Made by a program: the position numbers and the translations under genes. The notes under the pieces are model-generated. The model was not told the origin of the DNA. It saw nothing but the letters and a program-made list of their open reading frames with translations, and did not search any database. Below, piece after piece: positions 17,980 to 27,874 of a stretch of DNA of 38,664 bases. Position 1 is the stretch's first letter. The number at the start of each line of letters is the position of its first letter. Origin of the DNA: Bacteriovoracaceae bacterium (lineage in GTDB: Bacteria; Bdellovibrionota; Bacteriovoracia; Bacteriovoracales; Bacteriovoracaceae); assembly GCA_018675575.1 (NCBI GenBank), contig JABGXW010000021.1:1-38664 (forward strand), read 5' to 3'.

Positions 17980-19309
17980 TATTCTGCTCCAATAAAGGCC
18001 TTAATGCTGTTTTAACTCCGATCATACCAGTTATTCCTCTATAAATATTTAGTAAAGATAACCCAAACCATAATAAAATCAATTGTTTTGAAAAATGAAT
18101 AGATAAAGCAAAAGGTAAAAATATAAACAAGACCCCAATGATCATATGTTTCCGCAGGAAAGCAAAAGCTTCAAGTCCAAACATCAGCCCATCATATACA
18201 AAAGAATACGCATTAGGAATCTGAGTGATAATAATCAGAGGCCAAATTGAGAGCAAGATGGCACTCACCTTCTGATCCACAGTGAAAATGTGAATAATTT
18301 GGTGACTAAAAGCTAAATATATCAGTGTAAAGATAAGCCCTATTAAGAATCCAAGTTGAAGTAATTTCCTAAAGGTGAGATCCAACAATTTATAGTTTTT
18401 CTCTTCTACATACTTTGCACCAAGAATATTACCTGAGATAGCAATTCCATCAAGGAAAAAACTTGAGAAAAGCCAAACCTGAAGTAAAATTTGATGAGCG
18501 GCTAAAGAGTTGATTCCCACGAAGGCGCTCATCTTGGTTGAAAGAAAAAATGAACCTGTTAAAAAGAAAGATCGTCCAAAAATATTTGCGCTATTTTTTC
18601 CAAAATTAAAAAGGTGCTCTAGTTCAACTTTTGTTTTATTAAAATATTTTTCTCTTATGCTTGAATCTCTTAATAAATACGTAAAACTTATAATGACTCC
18701 TAACAAATTGGATAAAACTGTTCCAATTGCTGCACCTTCTATTCCATAATTTAATTTAAATAATAAAAGCCAACTTATTATTATATTAAGAAAGGTTGTA
18801 AAAAGAATAATCCAAAAACAAAATGTAATCTTTTGTAGTCCTCTCAATATTGACACCAAGGTTGTATAAAGCAGAGTGAACGGGTGACCTATTAATCGTA
18901 TGAAAAAGTATGACTCTATTAAAGGTATTAACTCCTTTTCAGCACCCGTAAACAAAAATAAAGGTGTTCGAATGAGATATAAAAATCCACACGAGAAAAG
19001 CCCCAAACCAAAAGCAATTCCTAAAGAAATTTTTATTTTAGAAGCAAGTTCTGAATAATTTTTATTTGCATAAGATTTTGATATTGTTTGAGTCGAAGCA
19101 TGCACCAGAAAGTTAAACATCCAAGTAAAACTATTGAAAATTGTCACTGAAATGGCCAACGCAGCCAACCACCTCGTACTCAACTGTCCCACCAATGCGG
19201 TATCAACTAATCCAGATAAAGGTTCCAATAAGGAAGAGAGTATTGAAGGCAAACTAAATAGTAGAAGATACTTAAGTGAACTTAATTGTTTTTCCTGATC
19301 CTTGGCCAT
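17972..19309 (-). CDS. MATE family efflux transporter
   Basis: An inner-membrane multidrug or metabolite exporter with about twelve helices. The core begins LKYLLLFSLPSILSSLLEPLSGLVDTALVGQL, the family's characteristic N-terminal half (DTALVGQL), with a second repeat starting near FNFGKNSANIFGRS. The longest frame begins at a TTG at 19369, but I prefer the ATG at 19309 (MAKDQEKQL), 445 residues, because the extra residues are not MATE-like and lie across an inverted repeat; an ATG at 19330 is also possible and none has a strong ribosome site. It heads a same-strand series with the methyltransferase, ychJ and nqr. Confidence 0.88.
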   Translation of the reverse strand: MAKDQEKQLSSLKYLLLFSLPSILSSLLEPLSGLVDTALVGQLSTRWLAALAISVTIFNSFTWMFNFLVHASTQTISKSYANKNYSELASKIKISLGIAFGLGLFSCGFLYLIRTPLFLFTGAEKELIPLIESYFFIRLIGHPFTLLYTTLVSILRGLQKITFCFWIILFTTFLNIIISWLLLFKLNYGIEGAAIGTVLSNLLGVIISFTYLLRDSSIREKYFNKTKVELEHLFNFGKNSANIFGRSFFLTGSFFLSTKMSAFVGINSLAAHQILLQVWLFSSFFLDGIAISGNILGAKYVEEKNYKLLDLTFRKLLQLGFLIGLIFTLIYLAFSHQIIHIFTVDQKVSAILLSIWPLIIITQIPNAYSFVYDGLMFGLEAFAFLRKHMIIGVLFIFLPFALSIHFSKQLILLWFGLSLLNIYRGITGMIGVKTALRPLLEQNNG

Positions 19310-19346
19310 ATTTCTGACGCGCCCACCCATTTCAAATATGATAAAT

Positions 19347-19367
19347 GAGAGAAAATCTCTATCTCTC
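19347..19367. promoter_or_regulatory. Inverted repeat between the MATE gene and a divergent gene
   Basis: GAGAGA (19347-19352) and TCTCTC (19362-19367) form a perfect 6-bp inverted repeat with a 9-base spacer in the short divergent region. It could be an operator for either gene. Its simple composition makes chance occurrence plausible. Confidence 0.25.
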
Positions 19368-19394
19368 AATGCAAAGCTATATTAAAATAAAAGT

Positions 19395-20111
19395 ATGGAT
19401 GAGTCGACTAATTATAAGGTCATACGAGGGGCCTATAAATATCTGAGAAATGACACAATTTATTGTGAAGAGACTTTTGATGTCTCCAAAGAAAAGAAAG
19501 AAAATGTTTATACCTTTGAATCTGTATTACATAGCCGTGTTGCTACAGGTGAATTACTTACTATGAAGGTACTTTATAGGCTCAACAAAGAGTATGTCCC
19601 TACTTTTGTCATGTTAGAGAGAAATTTAGGTGAAAACTCAATTAAAGAAATATATGATTATGACAGTAGAAAAAATATTTTAAAATATTCCTTTTTAGAT
19701 ACAAAAGGTCAAAGCCATGATCATGAACTCACTACTTCTAATAAGTTTTTTATTACAACTCCCTCGACCTGCTGTTCGATGGTTTTTCTAAGATCAAAAA
19801 AGTTCGATAATACAGGAGAGAATCACTACAACTTTTGGAGTAGTCATAATCAATGGGAGTTTACTGAAATACCCTCTATAACGAGTATCTCTATCAAAAA
19901 AATGTCTACAAGGCATGAGTCCATTTCTATTGAAGGGAACAAGCTTCAAGCACTTGAGTATCGTCTAAGTGAAGCTCAAGATGATAGTCTCGTCGAGACA
20001 CCTGAATATATTCGTATATATCTTTCTAAGCATGTCACTATTCCGTATATTGTTAAAGACGAGAAAGATAATACTACAATTCAAATTAAGTTTCTAAATA
20101 ATCTAGATTAG
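19395..20111 (+). CDS. Conserved-looking hypothetical protein, beta-rich, no recognised domain
   Basis: 238 residues, no signal peptide, no membrane helix. I do not recognise the family. The composition alternates hydrophobic and polar residues over many short strands, with a double cysteine (TPSTCCSMVFLRSKKF, about 121-136). A lipocalin-like or all-beta fold is only a guess. It is divergent from the MATE gene (86 bases between starts, using the 19309 start) and convergent with thrC (19 bases between stops). The Shine-Dalgarno is weak. Confidence 0.7.
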   Translation: MDESTNYKVIRGAYKYLRNDTIYCEETFDVSKEKKENVYTFESVLHSRVATGELLTMKVLYRLNKEYVPTFVMLERNLGENSIKEIYDYDSRKNILKYSFLDTKGQSHDHELTTSNKFFITTPSTCCSMVFLRSKKFDNTGENHYNFWSSHNQWEFTEIPSITSISIKKMSTRHESISIEGNKLQALEYRLSEAQDDSLVETPEYIRIYLSKHVTIPYIVKDEKDNTTIQIKFLNNLD

Positions 20112-20130
20112 CAAGATCAATAATGCTGGT

Positions 20131-21384
20131 TTAGCAAAAATCTATCACATACTTTTTGAGAGCTTCAAAAGATGCGGGAATGTCTTTTACACTCACTTCT
20201 TTTTTAAGAATTTTTTCTAGTGAAATTGGAAGTTGGGTTTTAATTCCAATTGAATCAGAAACTTCTTGAAATTTTGCAGGATGAGCGGTACCCACAATTA
20301 TAGCATTTCTAATTTTTTCTTTTTTCCAAATATGATAAGCAGTTGCTGTATGCGGACATAAAGACAGGTGATGATCACCATAAGCCGCTTTCATGGCCTC
20401 TTTTATTTCTTCATCAGACACTGAATATGATTTTGTTTGATAATTTTCAGTGCCTGATTGAAGGGATTCGTATCTTTCGAAGTTACTCGGAAAGGCGACA
20501 TCCATAGCATTTGCCAAGGTTTTTACAGAAGGTTTTGCTACAAGTTTACCACTTTCCAAGGCCTTCGGGATTGCATCATTGGCATTAGTTACCAAATAAA
20601 TATCACCAATAGGAAGACCTTCCGCTTTTGCCCAAAAGCAGGCGATGGCATTTCCCATATTTCCAGTTGGTATTATATAATTTGGCCTAGAGTTTTTTTC
20701 GTTAAAGTATTGAAGAGAACTGTGGGCGTAGTAAGTCATTTGAGGCATCAATCTTCCAATGTTAATACTATTGGCAGAGGTCAGACGGTATTCACTTTTA
20801 AATTTACAATCAACAAAGGCCTCTTTCACGAGTTTTTGGCAATCATCGAAAGTGCCAGCAACTCTAAGAGAGAGAATATTGTCACTCCAACATGTAAGTT
20901 GATGTTCTTGTAATGGTGACACTCCATCTTTTGGATAAAGAATGACTACCTTTGTATTTTTCACACCATCAAAAGCTGCTGCTACAGCACCTCCAGTATC
21001 TCCAGAAGTGGCCACTAAGATAACTCTCTCCTGTTCAAGATAAGAATAACAACGTGCTAAGAACCTTGCTCCATAATCTTTAAAGGCAGCACTTGGACCA
21101 TGGAATAATTCAAGATGACTTAATTCTGGGGTTATTTCAGATAAGACGCATGGAAAACTGAAAGTATCATCACAAATTTCAGACAAATGATCTTTTAAAA
21201 GATCCTCTGCAAAAAATTGCTGAAGCAGTTGTTTTGCAACTTCTGCTAAAGTTCCTTCCTTAGCATTTATTTTTCTAATTTTATTGGGGAGATAAAGACC
21301 TCCGTCAGGAGCTAATCCTGCGGACAAGGCTTCGCTCAATGACACCATTTCATCAGTTTCTGATCTTGAACTTTTAAACTTCAT
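20131..21384 (-). CDS. thrC: Threonine synthase
   Basis: PLP enzyme converting O-phosphohomoserine to threonine. 417 residues, close to the 428 of the E. coli enzyme. The PLP lysine is Lys102 in FHGPSAAFKDYGARF, and the phosphate-binding/PLP loop SGDTGGAVAAAF (127-138) is intact. SSxxxSSNSIN-type text appears as SANSINIGRLMPQ. The ATG overlaps the thrB stop by four bases, so it is translated together with thrB. It is the last gene of the unit. Confidence 0.96.
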   Translation of the reverse strand: MKFKSSRSETDEMVSLSEALSAGLAPDGGLYLPNKIRKINAKEGTLAEVAKQLLQQFFAEDLLKDHLSEICDDTFSFPCVLSEITPELSHLELFHGPSAAFKDYGARFLARCYSYLEQERVILVATSGDTGGAVAAAFDGVKNTKVVILYPKDGVSPLQEHQLTCWSDNILSLRVAGTFDDCQKLVKEAFVDCKFKSEYRLTSANSINIGRLMPQMTYYAHSSLQYFNEKNSRPNYIIPTGNMGNAIACFWAKAEGLPIGDIYLVTNANDAIPKALESGKLVAKPSVKTLANAMDVAFPSNFERYESLQSGTENYQTKSYSVSDEEIKEAMKAAYGDHHLSLCPHTATAYHIWKKEKIRNAIIVGTAHPAKFQEVSDSIGIKTQLPISLEKILKKEVSVKDIPASFEALKKYVIDFC

Positions 21385-22295
21385 CCTTCTTTCTCCACAA
21401 AGGCCCCTGCACCAGGAACTTCAGAGACATAGGTTTTATAATCTCCTAAGTTCAATGCTGCTTGTTCAGCTGCTTCTTTTGACTTGAAAAGAGAAAACAT
21501 CGTCGGACCGGCACCAGAAATTCCAAGGTCTGTCCCATTATATTTTTCAACAATTTTAGCAATATTTTCAAATGGAGCAATGAGATGCTTTCTCTGAGGT
21601 GTGATAATGACATCCTTTAAATTATTAAAAATAATATCCTTATTATTCAAAGCTATGCCAGTCATAAATCCCAATAAGCAAGATGATTGCTCAATCCATT
21701 TTGCGTGGGATATTTCATTTTTTAAAATATCCCTTGCTTCTTTAGTATTTATTTGGATATCAGGATGAACGAGAAGACAGAAAATTTCTTTTGGAAGAGA
21801 GAGAGGATAGACTTTTCCAGAATGCAGACAGGCAACAAGTCCTCCATAGAGGGCAGGAGCTATATTATCAGCATGCCTGGCCCCACTGGCAATTTCTTCA
21901 CCGTCAAGAGCATACTCTAATAACTGTTCTTTATTATAAAGGTCACCTAATAATCTATTCATGGCGACAACTGCGGCAACTGCAGAGGACGCAGAACCAC
22001 CGAGACCTGAGCTTAATGGAATTCCTTTTTTTATTTCAATTTCAACTCCCCATGAGACTTTTGCATCAAAGAGCATTGATTGAATTGGTTTTCCGGCCGT
22101 ATTTTCTTCTATTACTTTGGATAATTTTCCATTATCGCCATGAATTGATTTTATAATAATTTCATTTTTCTTAATTTTTGTAACTTTAATTGAATCACCA
22201 ATAACAGGAACTGACATCCCTAACAGATCAAATCCCACAGATATGTTGGCAATAGTGGAAGGAGCAAAGACTTGAGCAAATTTTAAATCGCTCAT
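21381..22295 (-). CDS. thrB: Homoserine kinase (GHMP family)
   Basis: Phosphorylates homoserine with ATP. 304 residues. The GHMP ATP-binding loop is at 91-105 (GIPLSSGLGGSASSA), the N-terminal block FAPSTIANISVGFDLLG at 10-26 and the C-terminal GHMP motif GISGAGPTMFSL near 258. Four-base overlaps at both ends tie it to thrA and thrC. Confidence 0.96.
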   Translation of the reverse strand: MSDLKFAQVFAPSTIANISVGFDLLGMSVPVIGDSIKVTKIKKNEIIIKSIHGDNGKLSKVIEENTAGKPIQSMLFDAKVSWGVEIEIKKGIPLSSGLGGSASSAVAAVVAMNRLLGDLYNKEQLLEYALDGEEIASGARHADNIAPALYGGLVACLHSGKVYPLSLPKEIFCLLVHPDIQINTKEARDILKNEISHAKWIEQSSCLLGFMTGIALNNKDIIFNNLKDVIITPQRKHLIAPFENIAKIVEKYNGTDLGISGAGPTMFSLFKSKEAAEQAALNLGDYKTYVSEVPGAGAFVEKEG

Positions 22296-24793
22296 AAGTT
22301 AGTCCTTAAAAGTTCAGCCAATCTAAGCAGGTCAGAAAAAACTCCCGCAGCAGTAACTTCAGCTCCAGCCCCAGGTCCTCTAATTATAAGAGGAAAGTCC
22401 TTATATCTTTTAGTTGTGAATTGAACTATATTTTCAGAACCATTTAGCTGAGCAAAAGCGTGATCTTTTTTGAATTCACCAAGGCCTACAGAGATTCCCC
22501 GCTCCATATCAACTGTTCCAACAAACCTTAGTACTGAATCGTTAGCTAAAGCTTTTTCTAATAAGGCAGTCATTTCTTCATCGTAGTCAGGCAATTTGTT
22601 TAAATATTCAATAACATCGACATTTTCTCCTGCAAGAATATCTGGAACCAAGGACTTAATCGGCACATCTTTAACATCTACGCTTAATCCAGACTCACGT
22701 CCAAGAATAATAGCCTTTCTGGCCACATCCATTCCAGACAAATCATCCCTAGGATCAGGTTCTGTATATCCTTTCTCTTTAGCTTTAAAAACCACGTCAG
22801 AGAATTTCATTCCTGATTTATACTCATTAAAAATATAAGAAAGGGTACCTGAAAATACGCCTTCAATTTTCAAGATTTTATCACCTGTCTTTAAAAGATC
22901 TTTTAGAGTAGAGATTATAGGTAAACCTGCTCCAACAGTTGTCTCATAAAAGTATTGGATATTTTTTTTAAGTCTTTTTCCATCACCATTGAGACCAATT
23001 ATTTCTCTTAGTTCATTATATAGGTCCATTCCTTCAGAGTTTGCTTTTTTATTAGGAGTGACAATATGAATACCAGCGGCAAGCCACTGTGGATATAGCT
23101 CACCAATTTTTGAACTTGCAGTACAATCAATGATCACAGCGTGCGGGATATGATCAGGCTTTATGTGTTGGCAAAACTTTTCCCATTCAAGCTCTTCACC
23201 TTTTTTTGATAAGTCTAGTTCATTTAAAGAACAGGGCCCACCTAAAAGCATTTTTTTTGAATCACAAATTCCTCTGACCCTTAAATCAATATCAAATTGT
23301 TCCATCAAGATATCTTTTTGGGACTTAATTTGTTTCATCAATGTTCCACCAATGAGACCTACGCCAACAAGGCCAACTGAGATCGTTTGGTGAGAAAGAT
23401 AAAATGCGGAATGAACTACATTCAAGGCCCTATCAACATTTACCTTGTCTATAACCACAGAGATGTTTCTTTCAGAACTTCCCTGAGCAATCATTCTGAT
23501 ATTAACATGTGCTCTGGCCAAGGCCCCGAAAAATGATCCTGAGACTCCTTCAGTATGGGCCATGTTATCTCCTACCGCTGCGAGAATGCAGCAATCAGAA
23601 ATAAGTTTAACTCCCTTCATATGAGACTGAGATAATTCTCTCGCAAAAGTTTCTTCTATAATATTTTTTGCAGCGATGCCGTCTTCATTTTTCACTGCTA
23701 AAGAAATTGAATACTCAGATGAAGCCTGTGAAATCATGATGACAGAAATTCCTGCTCTTCTTAATGTTCCAAAAAGGTTTTCTGCAATTCCTGGAACTCC
23801 GATCATGCCAGCACCTTCTAAGTTGATAACAGCAATATCGTCTATAGTGGCAAAGCCTTTTACAACTCCACTGTTAGGATCGGGTTTAGAGTTTATATGA
23901 CCTTCAATTTTTGTTCCTTTATTTTCTTTATTAAAGGTTGACCTTATCCAAAGAGGAATACCTTTTTTCATGGCCGGAACCATTGTCTTTGGATGGAGAA
24001 CTTTCGCACCAAAGTAAGCTAATTCCAAGGCCTCTTTAAATGAAAGGCTGTTCAATACTTTTGCTTCTTTCACTCTTCTAGGATCTGCACTCATGACTCC
24101 TTCAACATCTGACCAAATATGAATTGAACTTGCATTTAATAGCGCTCCAAAAATTGAAGCACTATAATCTGATCCATTTCTTTTTAAGGTGGTCGGAACT
24201 CCTTTTGGAGTTGAGGCGATATAACCAGTCACAACTAAAGAATCATTGCCTGACATTAAAGGTTTCGCATTAGCTTTGGACTTTTTCCAATTAACATCAG
24301 GGCCAGTTAAATAATGCTCAACTACTAAAATATCTCGAGCGTCAATACGATTTATATTTTTAACTTTTAGCTGCAGTAAAGCTGTCATGATTAATGTTGA
24401 CCATTGTTCACCGTAGCCACTCACCAATTCCATATTGAGTTCGGAATAAGCTTTACCTAGCCAAACAGATCGTAAGATATCCTTTAGATCTTCAAAATCT
24501 TTTAACAAAATCTGTCCCATCTTTTCTATCTGTGATTTATCGGAAAATAATTCTGTTATAATTTTTTGATGTCGATCAATGATCTCTTTTAAAACATGTT
24601 CATATTTTTTATCCTGAACTGCTGCTAATTTTAGGGATTCAATTAAAGAATTTGTGACTCCCCCAACGGCGCTTAGTATTAAAATGATTCTTTTTTTTGG
24701 AGTATTTAAATCTTCGAAGATTGAAGCTACTCTTTGAATACATTTTGAGTCGTTGAGACTTGTGCCGCCAAACTTATGAACCTCTAATTCCAT
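22292..24793 (-). CDS. thrA: Bifunctional aspartokinase/homoserine dehydrogenase
   Basis: Catalyses the first and third steps from aspartate to threonine. 833 residues. The aspartokinase domain starts KFGGTSLND (7-15) with the substrate loop SGYGEQWS (125-132) and SDVEGVMSADPRRV (228-241). Paired ACT regulatory domains lie at about 315-465 (two repeats of the ISQASSEYSIS/IAQGSSERNIS type), and the homoserine dehydrogenase follows from about 470 (VGLVGVGLIGGTL) with FSGTLSYIFNE and KGYTEPDPRDDLSGMD. The ACT pair suggests feedback inhibition by threonine. AGAGGAAA precedes the ATG. The gap from dinG is only 60 bases and contains no leader peptide or attenuator hairpin that I can see. Confidence 0.97.
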   Translation of the reverse strand: MELEVHKFGGTSLNDSKCIQRVASIFEDLNTPKKRIILILSAVGGVTNSLIESLKLAAVQDKKYEHVLKEIIDRHQKIITELFSDKSQIEKMGQILLKDFEDLKDILRSVWLGKAYSELNMELVSGYGEQWSTLIMTALLQLKVKNINRIDARDILVVEHYLTGPDVNWKKSKANAKPLMSGNDSLVVTGYIASTPKGVPTTLKRNGSDYSASIFGALLNASSIHIWSDVEGVMSADPRRVKEAKVLNSLSFKEALELAYFGAKVLHPKTMVPAMKKGIPLWIRSTFNKENKGTKIEGHINSKPDPNSGVVKGFATIDDIAVINLEGAGMIGVPGIAENLFGTLRRAGISVIMISQASSEYSISLAVKNEDGIAAKNIIEETFARELSQSHMKGVKLISDCCILAAVGDNMAHTEGVSGSFFGALARAHVNIRMIAQGSSERNISVVIDKVNVDRALNVVHSAFYLSHQTISVGLVGVGLIGGTLMKQIKSQKDILMEQFDIDLRVRGICDSKKMLLGGPCSLNELDLSKKGEELEWEKFCQHIKPDHIPHAVIIDCTASSKIGELYPQWLAAGIHIVTPNKKANSEGMDLYNELREIIGLNGDGKRLKKNIQYFYETTVGAGLPIISTLKDLLKTGDKILKIEGVFSGTLSYIFNEYKSGMKFSDVVFKAKEKGYTEPDPRDDLSGMDVARKAIILGRESGLSVDVKDVPIKSLVPDILAGENVDVIEYLNKLPDYDEEMTALLEKALANDSVLRFVGTVDMERGISVGLGEFKKDHAFAQLNGSENIVQFTTKRYKDFPLIIRGPGAGAEVTAAGVFSDLLRLAELLRTNL

Positions 24794-24853
24794 GATGATT
24801 TCCTCTCTTATTGCCTATTAAGAATAATGCGTTAAAGATCAGGAATCAATAAA

Positions 24854-27784
24854 TTAATGCCTGAGAATGAAGTCTTTTACTCCATCACAGGCATCTAAAA
24901 GAGGTCGTCTTTGTAAATCATAGGGCTCCATGAGCTTTATTAACTGTTCCATGGTTCTCCCCTTCCATTTTTTCACTCTAGAATCAACTATTATAACGCC
25001 ACCGTGATCATTTTCAGTTCGTAACAGCCTTCCCAGTTTTTGATGAAGTGAGCGTGCTCTTGAGGATAGATAATAGTCGGTGAATTCGTTGCCAAGGTTT
25101 GCTTCATAGAAATCTCTTCTTCTTTGAATCACATAATCCATTCGAAGATCTGGGATTTTATCAATAAAAATAAACTGTAACTTCTCACCTGGAATATCAA
25201 TCCCCTCCCCAAAAGACTCCATACCCATAAGAACTCCGCCCTCGGCATTTTTGAAGTCGTCAACAACATTGAGTCCCATATCTTGAATAAAAAGAGGTAG
25301 GAGGCCATCAAGCTTTTCTAAAAGATACTCTCTTGCGATCTCAAATCTCTTTTTTGAGGAAAATAAGAGAAGCGATCTTCCTCCTAGCTCTTTTATAAGA
25401 GGTACAATATCTTTTAGAGTATTACTGACAAAGTTTTTATCGTGGATTGATGGAGTATCATCACAGAGAAATACTTTCGTTTTATTTTTATAATCAAAGG
25501 CTGCTGGCAAGTAAAAGCCTTGTTTAAATCTTTTTTCGGGTTCCAAATAAAGATAGCCCGTGGCCCACTCAATTCCCTTTGTTCCTTTATCTCCAAGTGC
25601 ATTTCCTAGAGTAGCGGAAGTGTAAAAAACAGAAGCCGAGGTTTCCAAGAGTCCATCGTGCAAAACTCGTCCCACATTGATAGGAGAAGACTCGAGGATA
25701 AAACCTTGTTTCTCGTGAAACTTTAATGATCTCGCGTACTCTTGTTTTTCTTCAAGTCCCATTTCAAAGGCAATGATAGTATCAGTTAGAGTGCCCATAA
25801 ATTTTTCAAAGCGGGTCACTGCAATGACCATGTTTTCATCATTCGAAGATTTGAGAAATTCTTTAGCATCGAATCTACTTTCGTGGGGTAACAAAATATT
25901 ATAAAGGTTTTCTATAATAAATTTTAATGATTCAAAATGATCAAGGATTGAGCGTTCAGACACATCTGTCTGAATTTTGTTTGATAATATTGGAGACTCG
26001 TTCCAAAAGATATCCGTATATCGGGGTTTTCTTTTGAAAAATAATTCTAATTTATCAGGAAGAATTAATAAATGATCCATCATCATATTATAGGTTTCAA
26101 GTACTTTTTCTCTTAGGTCAGTTATCACCTGAGTACTTTCGCCTACGGATGTTTCAGTTTGAGAGAGTAAGTAAAATAATGATCCGACTCCTTGAAGGTG
26201 ATGAAGTGATTTTGCCAAAGTTGACAGTTGATCCGCTGTTACTTCATAGGTAAAAGCTCGCGTGGTCTCTCCTTCAACCTTATGGGCTTCGTCAACCACC
26301 ACATATTCAGGTCGTGGAAAACCTTTGGGCCAAGAAAACATAAGTGCATGATTTCCAATGATAATATTTGCTTCTTTGGCCTCACGAAGTCCTGTCACAT
26401 AAGAACAATTCTTTTTAAAAGGACACATCATCCCGGTACAAGATCTAAAGTCAACTGAGATTTCGTGATCGGTGTCTCGCATAGGTTTCATTTTACGTTT
26501 GAGGACGTAGGGTGTATCATTTCTTGTTAATTGATTTTGGTAAGAGTGTTTCGAGTTATAATAAAAAAGACTGTCATAATAAAGATCAGTAAATTTCTCA
26601 TCAAAATCTCTATCCGAAGAAAACATATCTTCTTCTTCACGAGACTGTCTAAATAATAATTCACAATAATGATTATTAGATCCAATCAGTTCAGATATTT
26701 TCAATTCACTTTTGGTAAGGCCTAGAAGCTGTCTCAGCATGGGAACATCTTTGCTCATAGCTTGACGTTGAAGAGTCTTGGTTCCGGTAGCGACAAGAAC
26801 CTGCTTTTGCTCATTCATTGCAAAGAGTGCTGTGGGGATGAGATAGCCCAGGGTTTTACCTGTTCCAGTAGGAGCTTGAACCATGGCATGTATTCTATTT
26901 TTAAAAGCCTGTCCTAGTTTTAATGACAGCTTTTCTTGACTTTGCCTATAGAGGTAATGGGGAAAGCGTTGTTTTATCGAATCTTCGTCCTGGTAAATAT
27001 TTTTGAGATTTTCTCCATTAAATTCTAACGGAAAAAGTTTTTTTGAGTTAATTTTTAATTCTTCCTCTGTTTCTAATTCAGAAATAAAATTGTCATAGGC
27101 CTTATTTAGATTAAAATCTATTTGCTCTGCAATTTCTTTAAGCTCATCCGTGCTTAGGAAAAGAAATTTTGCATAAAAATAATTATTTAAATTATAAGTA
27201 GCAATGGAAAGTCGCATGGTTTCATAGGCTTCTCGGTCTTGAGCTAGTCCATAACAGGCCAATAAAAGAACTTTTAAGAGATCTCTAGAATCTTCAAATC
27301 CTCTATGAACTTCGTGGTCTGCAATTTTTAAATAATTTAAGAGGTTTTCCAAACTAAGCGATGATTGATTCATAAAGAGCAGTGAAAGAAAAGGAATTGA
27401 ATCATGGTATTTTTCACGTTCATCTCCATCATCAAGCTGGTCAAAAATAGGGGCTAAAAATCCTTCTTCAAAGCTCGCATTATGGGCCAAAAGATGATGA
27501 CCGTACAGCTCACCGATATCATCTTCGACTGCTTCTAAAGTAGGTGCTCCAGATACCATTTCATCTGTGATACTTGTAAGCCTTGTAATAAACTTTGATA
27601 GTTTTAGGTCAGTTCTAACCAATGAGGAATATCTTTTGATTAATTTAGTTCCTTCAAATTGTAAAAAGCCTACATCGATAATCTCGTCCCTCATAGGATC
27701 AATACCAGTAGTTTCAATATCGATAACTGCCCAATTTCCAAGACTACTTTTTAGTGCTTTTGACATATATACTACTCTCGACAT
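24854..27784 (-). CDS. dinG: Exonuclease-DinG fusion: DEDDh 3'-5' exonuclease plus XPD-like Fe-S helicase
   Basis: 976 residues. The N-terminal DnaQ-like exonuclease has Asp22 and Glu24 (VIDIETTG), the AHNASFE block (100-106) and His160/Asp165 (HRGFEDSRD). A DinG/XPD helicase follows: Walker A APTGTGKT (304-311), Fe-S cysteines at 374, 449, 454 and 460, DEAH at 498-501 and motif VI QKLGRLLRTENDHG near the C-terminus. All key residues are intact. This architecture is best known from Firmicutes DinG; the E. coli protein lacks the exonuclease. It probably unwinds and trims DNA with 5' tails, R-loops or G-quadruplexes during repair. The start at 27784 (MSRVVYMSK) or at 27766 are both possible, each with a weak ribosome site. 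It may be co-transcribed with thrABC. Confidence 0.93.
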   Translation of the reverse strand: MSRVVYMSKALKSSLGNWAVIDIETTGIDPMRDEIIDVGFLQFEGTKLIKRYSSLVRTDLKLSKFITRLTSITDEMVSGAPTLEAVEDDIGELYGHHLLAHNASFEEGFLAPIFDQLDDGDEREKYHDSIPFLSLLFMNQSSLSLENLLNYLKIADHEVHRGFEDSRDLLKVLLLACYGLAQDREAYETMRLSIATYNLNNYFYAKFLFLSTDELKEIAEQIDFNLNKAYDNFISELETEEELKINSKKLFPLEFNGENLKNIYQDEDSIKQRFPHYLYRQSQEKLSLKLGQAFKNRIHAMVQAPTGTGKTLGYLIPTALFAMNEQKQVLVATGTKTLQRQAMSKDVPMLRQLLGLTKSELKISELIGSNNHYCELLFRQSREEEDMFSSDRDFDEKFTDLYYDSLFYYNSKHSYQNQLTRNDTPYVLKRKMKPMRDTDHEISVDFRSCTGMMCPFKKNCSYVTGLREAKEANIIIGNHALMFSWPKGFPRPEYVVVDEAHKVEGETTRAFTYEVTADQLSTLAKSLHHLQGVGSLFYLLSQTETSVGESTQVITDLREKVLETYNMMMDHLLILPDKLELFFKRKPRYTDIFWNESPILSNKIQTDVSERSILDHFESLKFIIENLYNILLPHESRFDAKEFLKSSNDENMVIAVTRFEKFMGTLTDTIIAFEMGLEEKQEYARSLKFHEKQGFILESSPINVGRVLHDGLLETSASVFYTSATLGNALGDKGTKGIEWATGYLYLEPEKRFKQGFYLPAAFDYKNKTKVFLCDDTPSIHDKNFVSNTLKDIVPLIKELGGRSLLLFSSKKRFEIAREYLLEKLDGLLPLFIQDMGLNVVDDFKNAEGGVLMGMESFGEGIDIPGEKLQFIFIDKIPDLRMDYVIQRRRDFYEANLGNEFTDYYLSSRARSLHQKLGRLLRTENDHGGVIIVDSRVKKWKGRTMEQLIKLMEPYDLQRRPLLDACDGVKDFILRH

Positions 27785-27874
27785 AATAAAATTAATCTAT
27801 TTAAATGACCACATTTCTTGATATGTGAGATGGACTATTCTATTCTATTGACTACATTTATTAAAGGAAAGAGC

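Noticed and set aside
19310..19369. TTG-initiated longer form of the MATE protein
   Set aside because: The added 20 residues are not MATE-like and overlap the inverted repeat at 19347-19367.
20458..20913. 151-codon open frame antisense to thrC
   Set aside because: It is the shadow of a well-conserved gene, with no ribosome site or recognisable domain.
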